Shown piece by piece: positions 11,788-22,118 of a DNA stretch of 64,000 bases. The DNA comes from Methylobacterium sp. SyP6R (GTDB lineage Bacteria > Pseudomonadota > Alphaproteobacteria > Rhizobiales > Beijerinckiaceae). The translations under genes were made by a program, and so were the position numbers. Numbering within the stretch: the first letter of the stretch is position 1; each line of letters begins with the position of its first letter. The notes beneath the pieces are model-generated. The model did no database searches, had not been told where the DNA came from, and saw only the letters and a program-made list of their open reading frames with translations. Where the stretch lies: contig NZ_JAAQRC020000001.1 of the NCBI RefSeq assembly GCF_019216885.1, positions 1,984,001 through 2,048,000 of the forward strand, in the 5' to 3' direction.

Positions 11788-11937
11788 ATGTTCGTCTCCC
11801 TCATCCTCAGCAAGATCCGCTCCTACCTCCGCTACCGCGAGACCGTGCACGAGCTGTCGCGTCTCTCGGACCGCGAGCTCGACGATCTCGGCATCAGCCG
11901 CTTCGAGATCCAGGGCATCGCCCGCTCGGTCGCGTAA
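11788..11937 (+). CDS. DUF1127 small protein
   Basis: A 49-residue basic peptide of the DUF1127 (YjiS-like) family. The hallmark C-terminal motif is present: ELSRLSDRELDDLGISRFEI followed by QGIAR. Alphaproteobacterial DUF1127 peptides are abundant short proteins tied to RNA turnover, stress and phosphate or carbon metabolism in other species; the role here is unknown. The ATG at 11788 gives the canonical length; the CCAGAGG stretch upstream is a modest ribosome site. A hairpin follows at 12018. Confidence 0.85.
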   Translation: MFVSLILSKIRSYLRYRETVHELSRLSDRELDDLGISRFEIQGIARSVA

Positions 11938-12017
11938 GCGCTCCTCAGCGTACCAGTACCGCGTACCGAGTACCCCCAAGTCGATCATAGGCCCGCCGGG
12001 CCGTTCATCGTCTCGCG

Positions 12018-12039
12018 CGCCCGCCCCTTCCGGCGGGCG
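12018..12039 (+). terminator. Hairpin after the DUF1127 gene
   Basis: Perfect 8-bp stem CGCCCGCC / GGCGGGCG with loop CCTTCC, 80 bases after the DUF1127 stop. The downstream T run is weak (TTCGC), so terminator activity is uncertain. Confidence 0.45.
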
Positions 12040-12111
12040 TTCGCATGTCCGGACCCCCGCCATCCTCCCGTCGGTGTTGCATCGACGGCGTCCGATCCGA
12101 TATGCCGCGTC

Positions 12112-13542
<1,431 letters not shown>

Positions 13543-13605
13543 CGTCGGGGGACATGCAGCCGCATTCCGCCCTGGAGGTGAGCCGACGGTCGCCACACCC
13601 TCCGG

Positions 13606-13641
13606 GTCATCCCGGGTTCCGCGACGCGGCCCCGGGATGAC
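13606..13641. terminator. Inverted repeat between convergent genes
   Basis: GTCATCCCGGG (13606-13616) and CCCGGGATGAC (13631-13641) form an 11-bp perfect stem with a 14-base loop between the convergent trmFO and NDUFAF6-like genes. It is a REP-type palindrome and a possible bidirectional terminator, though it has no T run. Confidence 0.5.
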
Positions 13642-13665
13642 GTGGAGACATGGAAGGCTTGGGGG

Positions 13666-14532
13666 CTACTTGACCGACCGCGCCGCCCACCACAGCCGCC
13701 AGATCCGGCGCCAGTTCGGCACCTCGATCACGCTGGCGAGCGGGTCGTAGCCCGGCCGTTCCATCCGGGCGAGATAGGCCTCGACGAGGGCGACCGGCAG
13801 GAAGGCGGGGGCCGCCACCGTGGCGATCGTCGCCCGCTCGGCCGCGTAGGCCGCGAGGTGGCGGCGCACCAGCGCCCGCATGTCGGCGCAGGCCCCGAGC
13901 AGGCCCGGGCCGCCGCGGCCCGCCACGATGTCCTCGCGGGTGACGCCGTGGGCCTTGAGCACGTCCGCCGGCAGGTAGACCTGGCCGCTGCGCGCGTGCC
14001 ACGGCAAGGCCCGCAGGAGGCCGGTCACCGCGTAGGCGACGCCGGCATGGCCCGCGGCCGCGGCGCCCCCGGGCTCCGAGCCGTTCGCCAGGATCAGGCT
14101 GCCGAGGCGGATCAGGCAGGAGGCGGTCTCGCCGCAATAGCCTTCGAGGTCGCCGGTCGAGGGCATCGGGTCGTCGTAGAGATCGAAGACCCGGGCGTCG
14201 ATCAGGTCGACCAGGGGCTGGCGCGGCAGGCGCGCCTTGACGAGGGTGTCGTCGAGGGCAGCGGCGACCGGGTGGGCGCGCACGTCGCCCCGCGCCTCGC
14301 CCTGAAGGGCGTCGCGCCACCATTGCAGGCGCAACTCGCCCGGCATCGGGCTCGAGACGGCCTCCCGCACCCGCGCCACCTCCAGGCTGAAGGCGGCGAG
14401 CGCGTGGAGATGCGGGCGGATCTCCGCCGGGGCGTAGAGGCTGGCGTACCAGCGGTCCGGGTCGCCGTCCCGCACCAGGGATTCGCAATGGGCATAGGCC
14501 CAGGCCGGATCCCGCGTCTCGGGTTGGCTCAT
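13666..14532 (-). CDS. Squalene/phytoene synthase-like protein (NDUFAF6-like)
   Basis: A 288-residue protein with the trans-isoprenyl diphosphate synthase head-to-head fold. The conserved region reads SLEVARVREAVSSPMPGEL then RLQWWRDAL, which is the signature of the NDUFAF6-like branch. The first aspartate-rich DDxxD motif of true phytoene or squalene synthases is missing (EVARVREAV instead), so carotenoid or hopanoid synthesis is unlikely. Human NDUFAF6 is a complex I assembly factor. The gene is 15 bases beyond the Mth938-like gene, another complex I factor homologue, in a run with secD-secF. Role in complex I assembly here is inference. Confidence 0.75.
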   Translation of the reverse strand: MSQPETRDPAWAYAHCESLVRDGDPDRWYASLYAPAEIRPHLHALAAFSLEVARVREAVSSPMPGELRLQWWRDALQGEARGDVRAHPVAAALDDTLVKARLPRQPLVDLIDARVFDLYDDPMPSTGDLEGYCGETASCLIRLGSLILANGSEPGGAAAAGHAGVAYAVTGLLRALPWHARSGQVYLPADVLKAHGVTREDIVAGRGGPGLLGACADMRALVRRHLAAYAAERATIATVAAPAFLPVALVEAYLARMERPGYDPLASVIEVPNWRRIWRLWWAARSVK

Positions 14533-14547
14533 GAAATCCGGCTCACG

Positions 14548-14937
14548 TCACGGCACCGCGATCAGGGCGGCCGCGACCTTGCGGTTCTCGGCCATCAGGA
14601 TGTTGTAGGTCCGGGCCGCCGCGCCGGTCTGCATCACGTCGAGGCCGATGCCGGCCTCCTTCAGGAACCGGCGCAAGGAGTCGGGCACGAACACGATCTC
14701 GGCGCCGGTCCCGAGCAGCAGCAGGTCGATCCCGCCGGCCTCGGCCACGAGGGGCGATAGGCTCTTCGGCGTGATGCCGGCGGGCTCGGTCACCTCCCAG
14801 GCGCGCACGCCCGAGGGCAGCGCCAGGATTGAGCCGCGATGCGACATCTCGGCGAAGCGGAAGCCGCCGCCGCCATAGGCGTCGATCGGGTGACGGCCCG
14901 GAACGAAGCCGTCCTGCGGGCGCTCGGGAGCCGCCAC
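14548..14937 (-). CDS. Mth938/NDUFAF3-like protein
   Basis: A 129-residue Mth938-like domain protein. Typical features are IDAYGGGGFRF, the GSILALPSGVRAWEV strand, LLLLGTGAEIVFVPDSLR and the C-terminal TYNILMAENRKVAAALI. The family includes NDUFAF3, a mitochondrial complex I assembly factor. The start is a GTG that directly abuts the secF TAG codon, so it is probably translated by coupling. Its conserved place after secDF in alphaproteobacteria suggests a link to membrane protein insertion and complex I assembly; that link is inferred. Confidence 0.82.
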   Translation of the reverse strand: MAAPERPQDGFVPGRHPIDAYGGGGFRFAEMSHRGSILALPSGVRAWEVTEPAGITPKSLSPLVAEAGGIDLLLLGTGAEIVFVPDSLRRFLKEAGIGLDVMQTGAAARTYNILMAENRKVAAALIAVP

Positions 14938-15885
14938 CTACTCGGCCGCCTGCGGCAGGGCCGAGGGGTCGCGCACCTGCGTCCGGGAGCCGCCGGCCTG
15001 CAGCCCGATATAGATCAGGAACGGGGTCGAGACGAAGATCGCCGAGTAGGTGCAGATCACCACGCCGGCGAGCATCACCACCGAGAAGCCCTTGATCGCC
15101 TCGCCGCCGAACAGCACGAGTGCCAGCAGCGACAGGGCGGTCGACATCGCGGTCATCACCGTGCGCGACATGGTCGAGTTGATCGACAGGTTGAGCAGCT
15201 GCTCGGTCGGCATGGTCTTGTAGCGCCGCATCAGCTCGCGGGTGCGGTCGAACACCACCACGGTCTCGTTCAGCGAGTAGCCGACGATGGTGAGGATCGC
15301 GGCGATCGAGGTCATGTTGAACTCGATCCGGGTGATCACGAACAGCCCGACCGTGATGACGATGTCGTGCAGGGTGCCGACGATCGCGCCGAGCGCCAGC
15401 TCGCGCTCGAACCGGAACCACAGATAGAGCAGGACCGCCACGACCGAGAGCACGACGCCGATCGTGCCCGATTGCACCAGCTCGCCCGAGACGCGGGGAC
15501 CGACGGTCTCGACCCGGTCGAAGGCGTAATCCTTGTCGAAGGCGGCGTGGGCCTTCTGCATCACCAGGGTCTGCCCGGTCTCGCCGCCGGCCTGGAGCGG
15601 GAAGCGGACCGAGATCGAGCCCTGGCCGAGTTCCTGCACCTCGGTCTCGCCGAAGCCGAAATCGTTGGCGGTGTGGCGCACCGCGCCGACATCGGAGGTG
15701 ACGCCGGCCTTCGGCCGCAGCTCGACCAGGGTGCCGCCCTTGAAGTCGATGCCGAAATTGAGCCCGATCTGCAGGAACAGCACCACCGTGGCGACCGAGA
15801 TGAAGGCCGAGAGCGGGAAGCTGAAGCGCCGCAGGCGCATGAAGTCGAAGTGGGATTCGTCGGGCCAGAGGCGGAGGAGGCGCAT
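14938..15885 (-). CDS. secF: Protein translocase subunit SecF
   Basis: SecF forms the SecDF complex that pulls preproteins through SecYEG using the proton gradient. The 315-residue chain has six membrane segments. The first (FPLSAFISVATVVLFLQIGL) precedes the GIDFKGGTLVEL motif, and the RND-type region reads VGYSLNETVVVFDRTRE. The ATG at 15885 gives the canonical MRLLRLWPDES start; the frame is open 18 codons further upstream but without support. It lies 105 bases after secD in the same orientation and abuts the Mth938 gene. Confidence 0.95.
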   Translation of the reverse strand: MRLLRLWPDESHFDFMRLRRFSFPLSAFISVATVVLFLQIGLNFGIDFKGGTLVELRPKAGVTSDVGAVRHTANDFGFGETEVQELGQGSISVRFPLQAGGETGQTLVMQKAHAAFDKDYAFDRVETVGPRVSGELVQSGTIGVVLSVVAVLLYLWFRFERELALGAIVGTLHDIVITVGLFVITRIEFNMTSIAAILTIVGYSLNETVVVFDRTRELMRRYKTMPTEQLLNLSINSTMSRTVMTAMSTALSLLALVLFGGEAIKGFSVVMLAGVVICTYSAIFVSTPFLIYIGLQAGGSRTQVRDPSALPQAAE

Positions 15886-15990
15886 CGTCGGTCTCGAAAA
15901 GGGTCTGTCGGCGCGCCCCTTACCCGGAGCGCAGCGCAAGTCCGGGCGGTTGCGAGGACCGCCCGTAGAAGCATCAGATCGGCAGGGTCT

Positions 15991-17598
15991 TCATATCGGG
16001 AGAACCTTGGGCCGCAGGCGCTGGTACCACAGGGCGATCATCATCCGGGTCAGGGTCACGGCGGTGATGACCGTGGTCATGATGCCGAGGATGAACACCA
16101 CCGCGAAGCCGCGCACCGGCCCCGAGCCGAGGAAGAACAGGATCACCGCGGCGATCGCCATGGTGGAGTTGGAATCCACGATGGTGGCGAAGGCGCGGTC
16201 GAAGCCGGCTTGCAGCGCCGAGGGGATCGAGCGGCCGGCCCGCACCTCCTCGCGCACGCGCTCGTAGATCAGCACGTTGGAATCGACCGCGGTGCCGATG
16301 GTGAGCACGATGCCGGCGATGCCCGGCAGCGTCATCGTGGCTTCCAGCACCGACATCAGGCCGAGGATCAGGCCGACATGGACGAGGAGCGCGATGTTGG
16401 CGAACAGGCCGAACACGCCGTAGGCGGCGAACATCAGCACGACGACGAGGATCGTCGCCACGATGGTGGCGTGCTTGCCCGCCTCGATCGAGTCGCGGCC
16501 GAGGCCCGGGCCGACGGTCCGGCGCTCGATCACGGTGAGCTTGGCCGGCAGGGCGCCGGCGCGCAGCAGCACCGAGAGGTCGTTGGCCTGCTGCACCGTG
16601 AACCGGCCGGAGATCTGGCCCTGCCCGCCGGTGATCGGCTGCAGGATGCGGGGGGCCGACACGACCTCGTTGTCGAGGACGATCGCCATGGCGCGGCCGA
16701 CATTCTCGCTCGTCGCCTGGCCGAAGCGCTGGGCGCCGCGCAGGTTAAACTTGAAGTTGACGATCGGCTCGTTCGACTTCTGGTCGAAGCCCGGCTGGGC
16801 GTCGGTCAGGTCGGCGCCGTCGGCCATCACCCGGCGCTCCACCGGCACCTTCTGGCCGTTGGCATCCTTGGAGGGCAGCATGTCGACGTCGCCGGCCGAA
16901 CTGTCGGCGAGGAGGCGGAACTCGAGCTTGGCGGTCTTGCCGAGCTGCTCCTCCAGGCGCGCCGGGTCCTGCAGGCCCGGGACCTGGACCAGGATGCGAT
17001 CGGCGCCCTGCTGCTGGATCGACGGCTCGGTGGTGCCGCCGAGATCAACGCGCTTGCGGATCACCTCGATGGCTTGGCTGACCGCCCGGCGCACCCGGGC
17101 GTTGAAGCCCGCATCGGAGAAGGTGAGCTGGATCAGGCCGTTCGGCTCCTCGCGCACGTCGAGGGTACGGGCGCCGGTCTGGCCGAGGGTGGCGTCGGTG
17201 ACGGGCTGCGACAGGGCCTGCAGCTTCGGCATCGCCTTGGCGCGGGCGGCGGCGTCACTGATGCGCAGCTGCACGCCGCGCGGCTGGATCTGGATGCCGC
17301 CATCGGCCTGCACGCCGGCCTCGCGGAGGGCTTGGCGCACGTCGTCGCGCAAGCCTTGCGCCATGGTGCGGCCGAGGTCGTTGCGGTCGACCTCCAGCAC
17401 GATCTGTGACCCGCCCTGGAGGTCGAGGCCGAGCACGATGGCGCGGGTCGGCACGATCCAGGTCGGGAACCAGGACGGCAGGGACTTGATGAAGCCGTTG
17501 CGCTGCTCGGCCGTGAAGAAGCTCGGCACGGCGAGCATCAGGCCGACGAGGATCACGGCGAGCGTCGCGACGGCCTTCGTGGTGGAGATACGGAGCAT
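15991..17598 (-). CDS. secD: Protein translocase subunit SecD
   Basis: SecD, 535 residues, partners SecF in preprotein translocation. An N-terminal membrane helix (about 10-28) is followed by the LGLDLQGGSQIVLEV motif, a large periplasmic domain with P1-head features (QGADRILVQVPGLQDPARL), and a C-terminal set of five helices ending WYQRL. The conserved GIVLTIGTAVDSNVLIYERV segment carries the proton-path Asp. It sits between yajC and secF in the usual order, 88 bases after yajC. Confidence 0.96.
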   Translation of the reverse strand: MLRISTTKAVATLAVILVGLMLAVPSFFTAEQRNGFIKSLPSWFPTWIVPTRAIVLGLDLQGGSQIVLEVDRNDLGRTMAQGLRDDVRQALREAGVQADGGIQIQPRGVQLRISDAAARAKAMPKLQALSQPVTDATLGQTGARTLDVREEPNGLIQLTFSDAGFNARVRRAVSQAIEVIRKRVDLGGTTEPSIQQQGADRILVQVPGLQDPARLEEQLGKTAKLEFRLLADSSAGDVDMLPSKDANGQKVPVERRVMADGADLTDAQPGFDQKSNEPIVNFKFNLRGAQRFGQATSENVGRAMAIVLDNEVVSAPRILQPITGGQGQISGRFTVQQANDLSVLLRAGALPAKLTVIERRTVGPGLGRDSIEAGKHATIVATILVVVLMFAAYGVFGLFANIALLVHVGLILGLMSVLEATMTLPGIAGIVLTIGTAVDSNVLIYERVREEVRAGRSIPSALQAGFDRAFATIVDSNSTMAIAAVILFFLGSGPVRGFAVVFILGIMTTVITAVTLTRMMIALWYQRLRPKVLPI

Positions 17599-17686
17599 CC
17601 GCGGCGTCCCAACCGGTCTCGAATATGTGTGAGATAGGGCGGCCCGGCGCTTCTCGTCCGGGCTTCACCCTGCGTCAGACGATGGA

Positions 17687-18016
17687 TCAGGCGGCCTTGA
17701 CCGGCTCGCCCTTGGCCCGAACCTCGGAGATCATGGTGCGGACCACCTTGACGTTGACGTTCGGGGCGATCTCCACCTCGATCTCCGGGGCCTCGGTCAC
17801 CTTGGTGACCCGGCCGACGATGCCGCCGGTGGTCACCACCGTGTCGCCGCGGCGCACGTTCTTGATCATGTCCTGGTGGTCCTTGGCGCGGCGCTGCTGC
17901 GGGCGCAGGATCAGGAAATACATGATCACGAAGATCAGGATGAAGGGGACGACCTGCACGAGGATGTCCGTGCCGCCGGACATCCCGGCTCCCTGCGCGA
18001 AGGCGGGCGTGATCAC
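17687..18016 (-). CDS. yajC: Preprotein translocase subunit YajC
   Basis: YajC is a small single-helix partner of SecDF. The 109-residue chain has a typical alphaproteobacterial start (ITPAFAQ), a membrane helix followed by the diagnostic YFLILRPQQRR, and the KVV...V barrel-like C-terminal half (GDTVVTTGGIVGRVTKV). A GTG at 18016 is preferred because GGGAG lies 9 bases upstream and it restores the conserved ITPAFAQ segment. An ATG at 17983 would give 98 residues. It leads the yajC-secD-secF run. Confidence 0.93.
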   Translation of the reverse strand: MITPAFAQGAGMSGGTDILVQVVPFILIFVIMYFLILRPQQRRAKDHQDMIKNVRRGDTVVTTGGIVGRVTKVTEAPEIEVEIAPNVNVKVVRTMISEVRAKGEPVKAA

Positions 18017-18250
18017 TCTCGAGGTCTCCCGAACAAGACGAAAACGGGCCGGGCGGGTCCCCGCCGGCCTTGCAAAAGCGCGCGGACTATAGCCACGGAC
18101 GACCCGAAAGCAACGTCGGGGAACGGCCCTCCCCTGCCCGATCCCGGTGGGTTTTCGCCCGCGGGGCCTTGGGGTTTTCGTTCGCGGCGCGTTGGGATTA
18201 AGAGGCGCCACCCGCACGTCCGCCCCTGCGCAGGAGCCCGTTTCCCCGCG

Positions 18251-19144
18251 ATGACCGATCCGATCCCGACCTCCCCGTCCGGAACCGACCTGCTGCCCGT
18301 CCTGCTGCGCATCGCCGCGGCCCTGGAGCGCAGCGCTCCGCCGGCGCGCCCCGCCCCCGACTTCGCGGCGGCCGACGCCTTCGTATGGCAGCCGGAAGGG
18401 CGGCTCCAGCCGGTACCGCGGGTCAACCGGGTCGAGATGGGACTGTTGCGCGGCATCGACCGGATGCGCGACATCCTGTTCGACAACACGGAGCGCTTCG
18501 CCCGCGGCCTGCCGGCCAACAACGCCCTGCTGTGGGGCGCCCGCGGCATGGGCAAGTCGTCGCTGGTCAAGGCGGTGCATGCCGAGATCAATGCGCGCGA
18601 CGTCGCGCGGGACTTGGAGCGGCCGCTGAAGCTCGTCGAGATCCATCGCGAGGACATCGAGGGACTGCCGGCCCTGATGGGGTGGCTCCGGCCGGATCCG
18701 CATCGCTTCGTGGTGTTCTGCGACGACCTGTCCTTCGATGCCGAGGACACCTCGTACAAGTCGCTCAAGGCGGCGCTCGACGGCGGCATCGAGGGCCGGC
18801 CCGACAACGTGATCTTCTATGCCACCTCGAACCGGCGCCACCTGCTCCCCCGCGACATGATGGAGAACGAGCGCTCGACGGCGATCAACCCGGGCGAGGC
18901 GGTGGAGGAGAAGGTGTCGCTCTCCGACCGGTTCGGCCTGTGGCTCGGCTTCCACAAGTGCAGCCAGGACGAGTACCTGGCGATGATCGACGCCTACGTG
19001 GCGCGGTACGGCCTGACGATGGAGCCGGAGCGGCTGCGGGCCGAGGCCCTCGAATGGTCGACCACCCGCGGGGCGCGGTCGGGCCGCACGGCGTTCCAGT
19101 ACATCCAGGACCTGGCGGGGCGCCTGGGGCGGCGGCTGGACTGA
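18251..19144 (+). CDS. DUF815 family AAA-type ATPase
   Basis: A 297-residue ATP-binding protein of the DUF815 family. Walker A is LLWGARGMGKSSLVKAV, Walker B is HRFVVFCDDLSFD, and a sensor-like strand reads VIFYATSNRRHLLP. The family is related to DnaA/AAA ATPases and often sits next to yajC in alphaproteobacteria; the cellular function is not established. The ATG at 18251 gives the family's Asp/Pro-rich start. It is divergent from yajC and convergent with tatC; a 10-bp stem hairpin lies after it. Confidence 0.85.
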   Translation: MTDPIPTSPSGTDLLPVLLRIAAALERSAPPARPAPDFAAADAFVWQPEGRLQPVPRVNRVEMGLLRGIDRMRDILFDNTERFARGLPANNALLWGARGMGKSSLVKAVHAEINARDVARDLERPLKLVEIHREDIEGLPALMGWLRPDPHRFVVFCDDLSFDAEDTSYKSLKAALDGGIEGRPDNVIFYATSNRRHLLPRDMMENERSTAINPGEAVEEKVSLSDRFGLWLGFHKCSQDEYLAMIDAYVARYGLTMEPERLRAEALEWSTTRGARSGRTAFQYIQDLAGRLGRRLD

Positions 19145-19197
19145 GGTCGTTCTCGATCCCGTCACCTCTGCGTCGGTCCGGGGCGTTAAGCGAAAGT

Positions 19198-19222
19198 CCC
19201 GGGCTGCTCGGCGCAGCCCGGG
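19198..19222. terminator. Hairpin between convergent DUF815 and tatC genes
   Basis: Perfect 10-bp stem CCCGGGCTGC / GCAGCCCGGG with loop TCGGC, located in the 112-bp gap between two gene ends. Lacks a T run; a bidirectional terminator is likely by position. Confidence 0.6.
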
Positions 19223-19256
19223 ATGTCGCGGAGGTTCGGACCGGAGCGGGACGATC

Positions 19257-20060
19257 CTACTCCCCCGCAGCCTCCTCCGCCGCCCGGGCGCGCTCGCGGC
19301 GCTTCTCCATGGCGCGGACCGAGAACACCGAGGCCTCGTAGAGGAGCAGCATCGGTACCGCGAGCGAGAGCTGGCTGATCACGTCCGGCGGGGTCAGCAC
19401 CGCGGCGGCGACGAAGACCAGGACGATCGCGTAGCGCCGGCGCTCCTTCAGGAACTTCGAATCGATCAGCCCGATCTGGCCCAGGAGGGTCAGGATCACC
19501 GGCAGCTGGAACGCGATCCCGAAGGCGAAGATCAGCGTCATGATGAGCGAGAGGTACTCGTCCACCTTCGGCAGGAGCTCGATCGTGGCCTCGCCCGGCT
19601 GGCCGATCTGCTGCAGGCTGACCGAGAACTTGATCAGCAGCGGCATCGCCAGGAAATAGACGACGAGGGCGCCGAGCAGGAAGAAGACCGGCGTGGCGAC
19701 GAGATAGGGCAGGAAGGCCCGGCGCTCGTTGCGGTACAGGCCCGGTGCCACGAAGGCGTAGAGTTGCGTCGCGACCACCGGGAAGGACAGGAAGCCGGCG
19801 CCGAACACGCTGAGCTTGATGTTGGTGAAGACCTGCTCGAGGAAGTGGGTCGCGATAAGCCGTGCCTTGTCTGCTCCCACCACCGCCACGTAGGGGTGGA
19901 CGAGGATGTTGTAGATGTGCTGCGCGAAGAAGAAGCAGACGAAGAACATGACCCCGAAGGCGAGCAGCGACTTGATCAGCCGCGAACGCAGCTCGATCAG
20001 GTGCTCGATCAGCGGTGCGCGCGAGGCCTCGATCTCGGCTTCATCGGCCTCGGTCATCAT
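19257..20060 (-). CDS. tatC: Twin-arginine translocase subunit TatC
   Basis: TatC is the multi-spanning receptor for folded twin-arginine substrates. The 267 residues have six membrane segments. Family features include the N-terminal PLIEHLIELRSRLIKSL with the conserved Glu and Arg, and the F.LPVILTLLGQIGLID segment and TPPDVISQ in the last third. The ATG at 20060 overlaps the tatB stop as ATGA, so TatC is translationally coupled to TatB. The C terminus is a charged Arg/Glu/Ala tail. Confidence 0.96.
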   Translation of the reverse strand: MMTEADEAEIEASRAPLIEHLIELRSRLIKSLLAFGVMFFVCFFFAQHIYNILVHPYVAVVGADKARLIATHFLEQVFTNIKLSVFGAGFLSFPVVATQLYAFVAPGLYRNERRAFLPYLVATPVFFLLGALVVYFLAMPLLIKFSVSLQQIGQPGEATIELLPKVDEYLSLIMTLIFAFGIAFQLPVILTLLGQIGLIDSKFLKERRRYAIVLVFVAAAVLTPPDVISQLSLAVPMLLLYEASVFSVRAMEKRRERARAAEEAAGE

Positions 20061-20635
20061 GCAGTGTGGCCCGTGCTGGCGGTGTCGTGGGAGGTGGGAG
20101 ACTTCGACGCCGCGCGAGCGGCTTCGGCCTTGAGCTGTGCGGTCGCCGCCGCAAGCGCCGAGATGGAGGGCTTCTCGTCCGCGGGCTCGGGGAGCTGATA
20201 GGCCGGCGGTGCGGCGGGATCGAAGGCCGGCGGGGCCGGTTCCGGCAGCGCGGCGGGCACGTCCGAGGCGGTGGAATGGGGAGCCGAGGGGTCCGATGCC
20301 GACGACTCCGCGCCCGGCAGGGCCTGAGTCGCGGGTTTGGGCACGCCGTCGACGGCGCCCTTGATCTCGTTGCGGATGGTCTGGACCGGGTTGAAGCCGG
20401 TACTCGTCGCCGAGGAGACGCTGCGGTTGATGTCCGCGACTTCGCGGCGGACGTCGTCGAGCTCGGCCTCGCGCATCGCCTCGCTGAACTGGCTCTGGAA
20501 CTCGCCCGCCATCCGCTTCACCCGGGCGACGACCTGGCCGACGGTGCGCAGGGTCCTGGGCAGGTCCTTGGGGCCGATGACGACGAGCGCGACGCCGCCG
20601 ATCAGCATCACCTCGCCCCAACTCATATCGAACAT
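20057..20635 (-). CDS. tatB: Twin-arginine translocase subunit TatB
   Basis: TatB, 192 residues, binds TatC and the signal peptide. It has an N-terminal membrane helix (MSWGEVMLIGGVALVVIG), the PKDLPRTLRTVGQ hinge and an amphipathic helix. A long Ala/Pro/Ser-rich tail makes up the last half, as is common in alphaproteobacterial TatB. It lies between tatA and tatC, and its stop overlaps the tatC start. A 257-bp spacer separates it from tatA, so it may have its own ribosome loading. Confidence 0.93.
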   Translation of the reverse strand: MFDMSWGEVMLIGGVALVVIGPKDLPRTLRTVGQVVARVKRMAGEFQSQFSEAMREAELDDVRREVADINRSVSSATSTGFNPVQTIRNEIKGAVDGVPKPATQALPGAESSASDPSAPHSTASDVPAALPEPAPPAFDPAAPPAYQLPEPADEKPSISALAAATAQLKAEAARAASKSPTSHDTASTGHTA

Positions 20636-20892
20636 GGCGTGACGGCCCTGCTACTCGCGCGGCGCGACTCTTGAAATCACGCGGCGCGGCTCGTGAGCGG
20701 GCGCCCCGCGCGGGCTGTCTAGCACGCCGATGCGCCGGCGCCAGTCACCGGCGACCGGGTTCCGCATGAAACAGGTGCCCGATGAGGAACTCGCCCCGCC
20801 CCGGGAGGCGCCGATCGGGTCGGCGCGAAAAAGGAGGCCGACCGGAGGTCGCGCGCTCCTTCATGCGGGGAACGGGCCAGAGGCCGGACCGC

Positions 20893-21240
20893 TCAGCCGA
20901 CCTTGCGGTCGACGTTCGGCTCGGTGCCCAGCGGCGGCATCTGCGCGGTCGGCACATGGGGTGTTGGCGCCTGGGTGGCCGGCGCATGGACAGGCTGCGC
21001 GGGCGCCGGCGGAACCACCGGGGGCGGCACTTGGACCGGGGGCACCTGAACCGGGGGCACCTGCGCATGCGGTACCTGCGCCGTCGAGGCCGGGGCCTGC
21101 TCGTCGTCGGCCATGCCCTTCTTGAACGCCTTGATGCCCTTGGCGACGTCGCCCATCAGGTCGGACACCTTGCCGCGCCCGAACAGCAGCATGATGATCA
21201 CGCCGACGACGATCCAGTGCCAGATACTCGCGCCGCCCAT
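20893..21240 (-). CDS. tatA: Twin-arginine translocase subunit TatA with proline-rich tail
   Basis: TatA forms the translocation pore of the Tat system. The N-terminal helix ([20 protein letters not shown]) and the amphipathic [20 protein letters not shown] are textbook. The ATG at 21240 follows AGGAGAG. At 115 residues it is longer than the usual 60-90 because of a tail with repeated VPPVQ/VPPP units rich in Pro, Val and Gln, then a TP/AP-rich stretch. The tail is probably disordered. It leads the tatABC set, downstream of scpB. Confidence 0.93.
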   Translation of the reverse strand: MGGASIWHWIVVGVIIMLLFGRGKVSDLMGDVAKGIKAFKKGMADDEQAPASTAQVPHAQVPPVQVPPVQVPPPVVPPAPAQPVHAPATQAPTPHVPTAQMPPLGTEPNVDRKVG

Positions 21241-21437
21241 GGTTCTCTCCTGCGCAGCGTCTGCATCGCTGCGGCACTCTCGCGGGGCGTCGTGCGACGT
21301 CCCAAACCTCTGATCCCGCAGGCTCATCATCGCCGTGGGGGCGGTCCGAGCACGTGCGGTGCGGCCGGAACGTAAGGACGGCAAGAGGCGAAAACAAGCA
21401 TTTCCTCGGGGCCCGGGGGAATGCCCCACCCGGGAAT

Positions 21438-22118
21438 TCAGTCCGCCGCGGCATCGCCGGGGAGCGAGGGGCCGTCGATGGGATCCTCGTCGGCTCCCGC
21501 GCCGTCGCCCGGCTGCGGGACCCGGAAGCCCGCCGGCAGCCGGCCTTCCAGCAGGCCGAGGCCTTTCAGCTCGTCGAGGCCCGGCAGGTCGGAGACCGCG
21601 TCGAGGCCGAAATGATCCAGGAAGGCCGGGGTGGTGCCGTAGGTCACCGGCCGCCCCGGCGTACGGCGGCGGCCGCGCAACCGCACCCAGCCGGTCTCGA
21701 GCAGGAGGTCGAGGGAGCCCTTCGAGGTGGTGACGCCGCGGATCTCCTCGATCTCGGCGCGGGTCACCGGCTGGTGATAGGCGACGATGGCCAGCGTCTC
21801 GAGGGCGGCCCGCGACAGCTTGCGCGGCTCCGGGACGCCGCCCCGCAGGGCCGGGGCGAGGTCGGGCGCGGTACGGAAGGCGTAGCCGCCGGCGACCCGC
21901 GCGAGCGCGATGCCCCTCGCCGCGTAGTCACCGGCGATCTCGGCGATCACGGCCCGGACGTCGGTGCCGGCGGGAAGCCGGGCGGCGAGGTCGGCCTCGG
22001 TGAGGGGCGTGGGCGCACGGAAGATCAGCGCCTCGGCGAGGCGGGCGGCCTCGGAGGGCGGTGATGACGCGGAGAGGCGCATCGCCTTGGGGGCGCGACC
22101 CGCGGGCTCGCGCGTCAC
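21438..22118 (-). CDS. scpB: Segregation and condensation protein B
   Basis: ScpB binds the ScpA kleisin of the SMC chromosome condensation complex. Two winged-helix domains are recognisable: [20 protein letters not shown] then the conserved [38 protein letters not shown] and the [17 protein letters not shown] strand. The GTG at 22118 overlaps the scpA stop as GTGA, giving 226 residues; an ATG at 22082 would give 214 and is a fair alternative. The C terminus is acidic and Pro/Gly-rich. Confidence 0.92.
   Translation of the reverse strand: MTREPAGRAPKAMRLSASSPPSEAARLAEALIFRAPTPLTEADLAARLPAGTDVRAVIAEIAGDYAARGIALARVAGGYAFRTAPDLAPALRGGVPEPRKLSRAALETLAIVAYHQPVTRAEIEEIRGVTTSKGSLDLLLETGWVRLRGRRRTPGRPVTYGTTPAFLDHFGLDAVSDLPGLDELKGLGLLEGRLPAGFRVPQPGDGAGADEDPIDGPSLPGDAAAD

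Noticed and set aside
13666..14532. Assignment as phytoene synthase (crtB) or hopanoid HpnC/HpnD
   Set aside because: The first Asp-rich catalytic motif is absent, and the RLQWWRDAL signature fits the NDUFAF6-like branch; no carotenoid or hopanoid genes are nearby.
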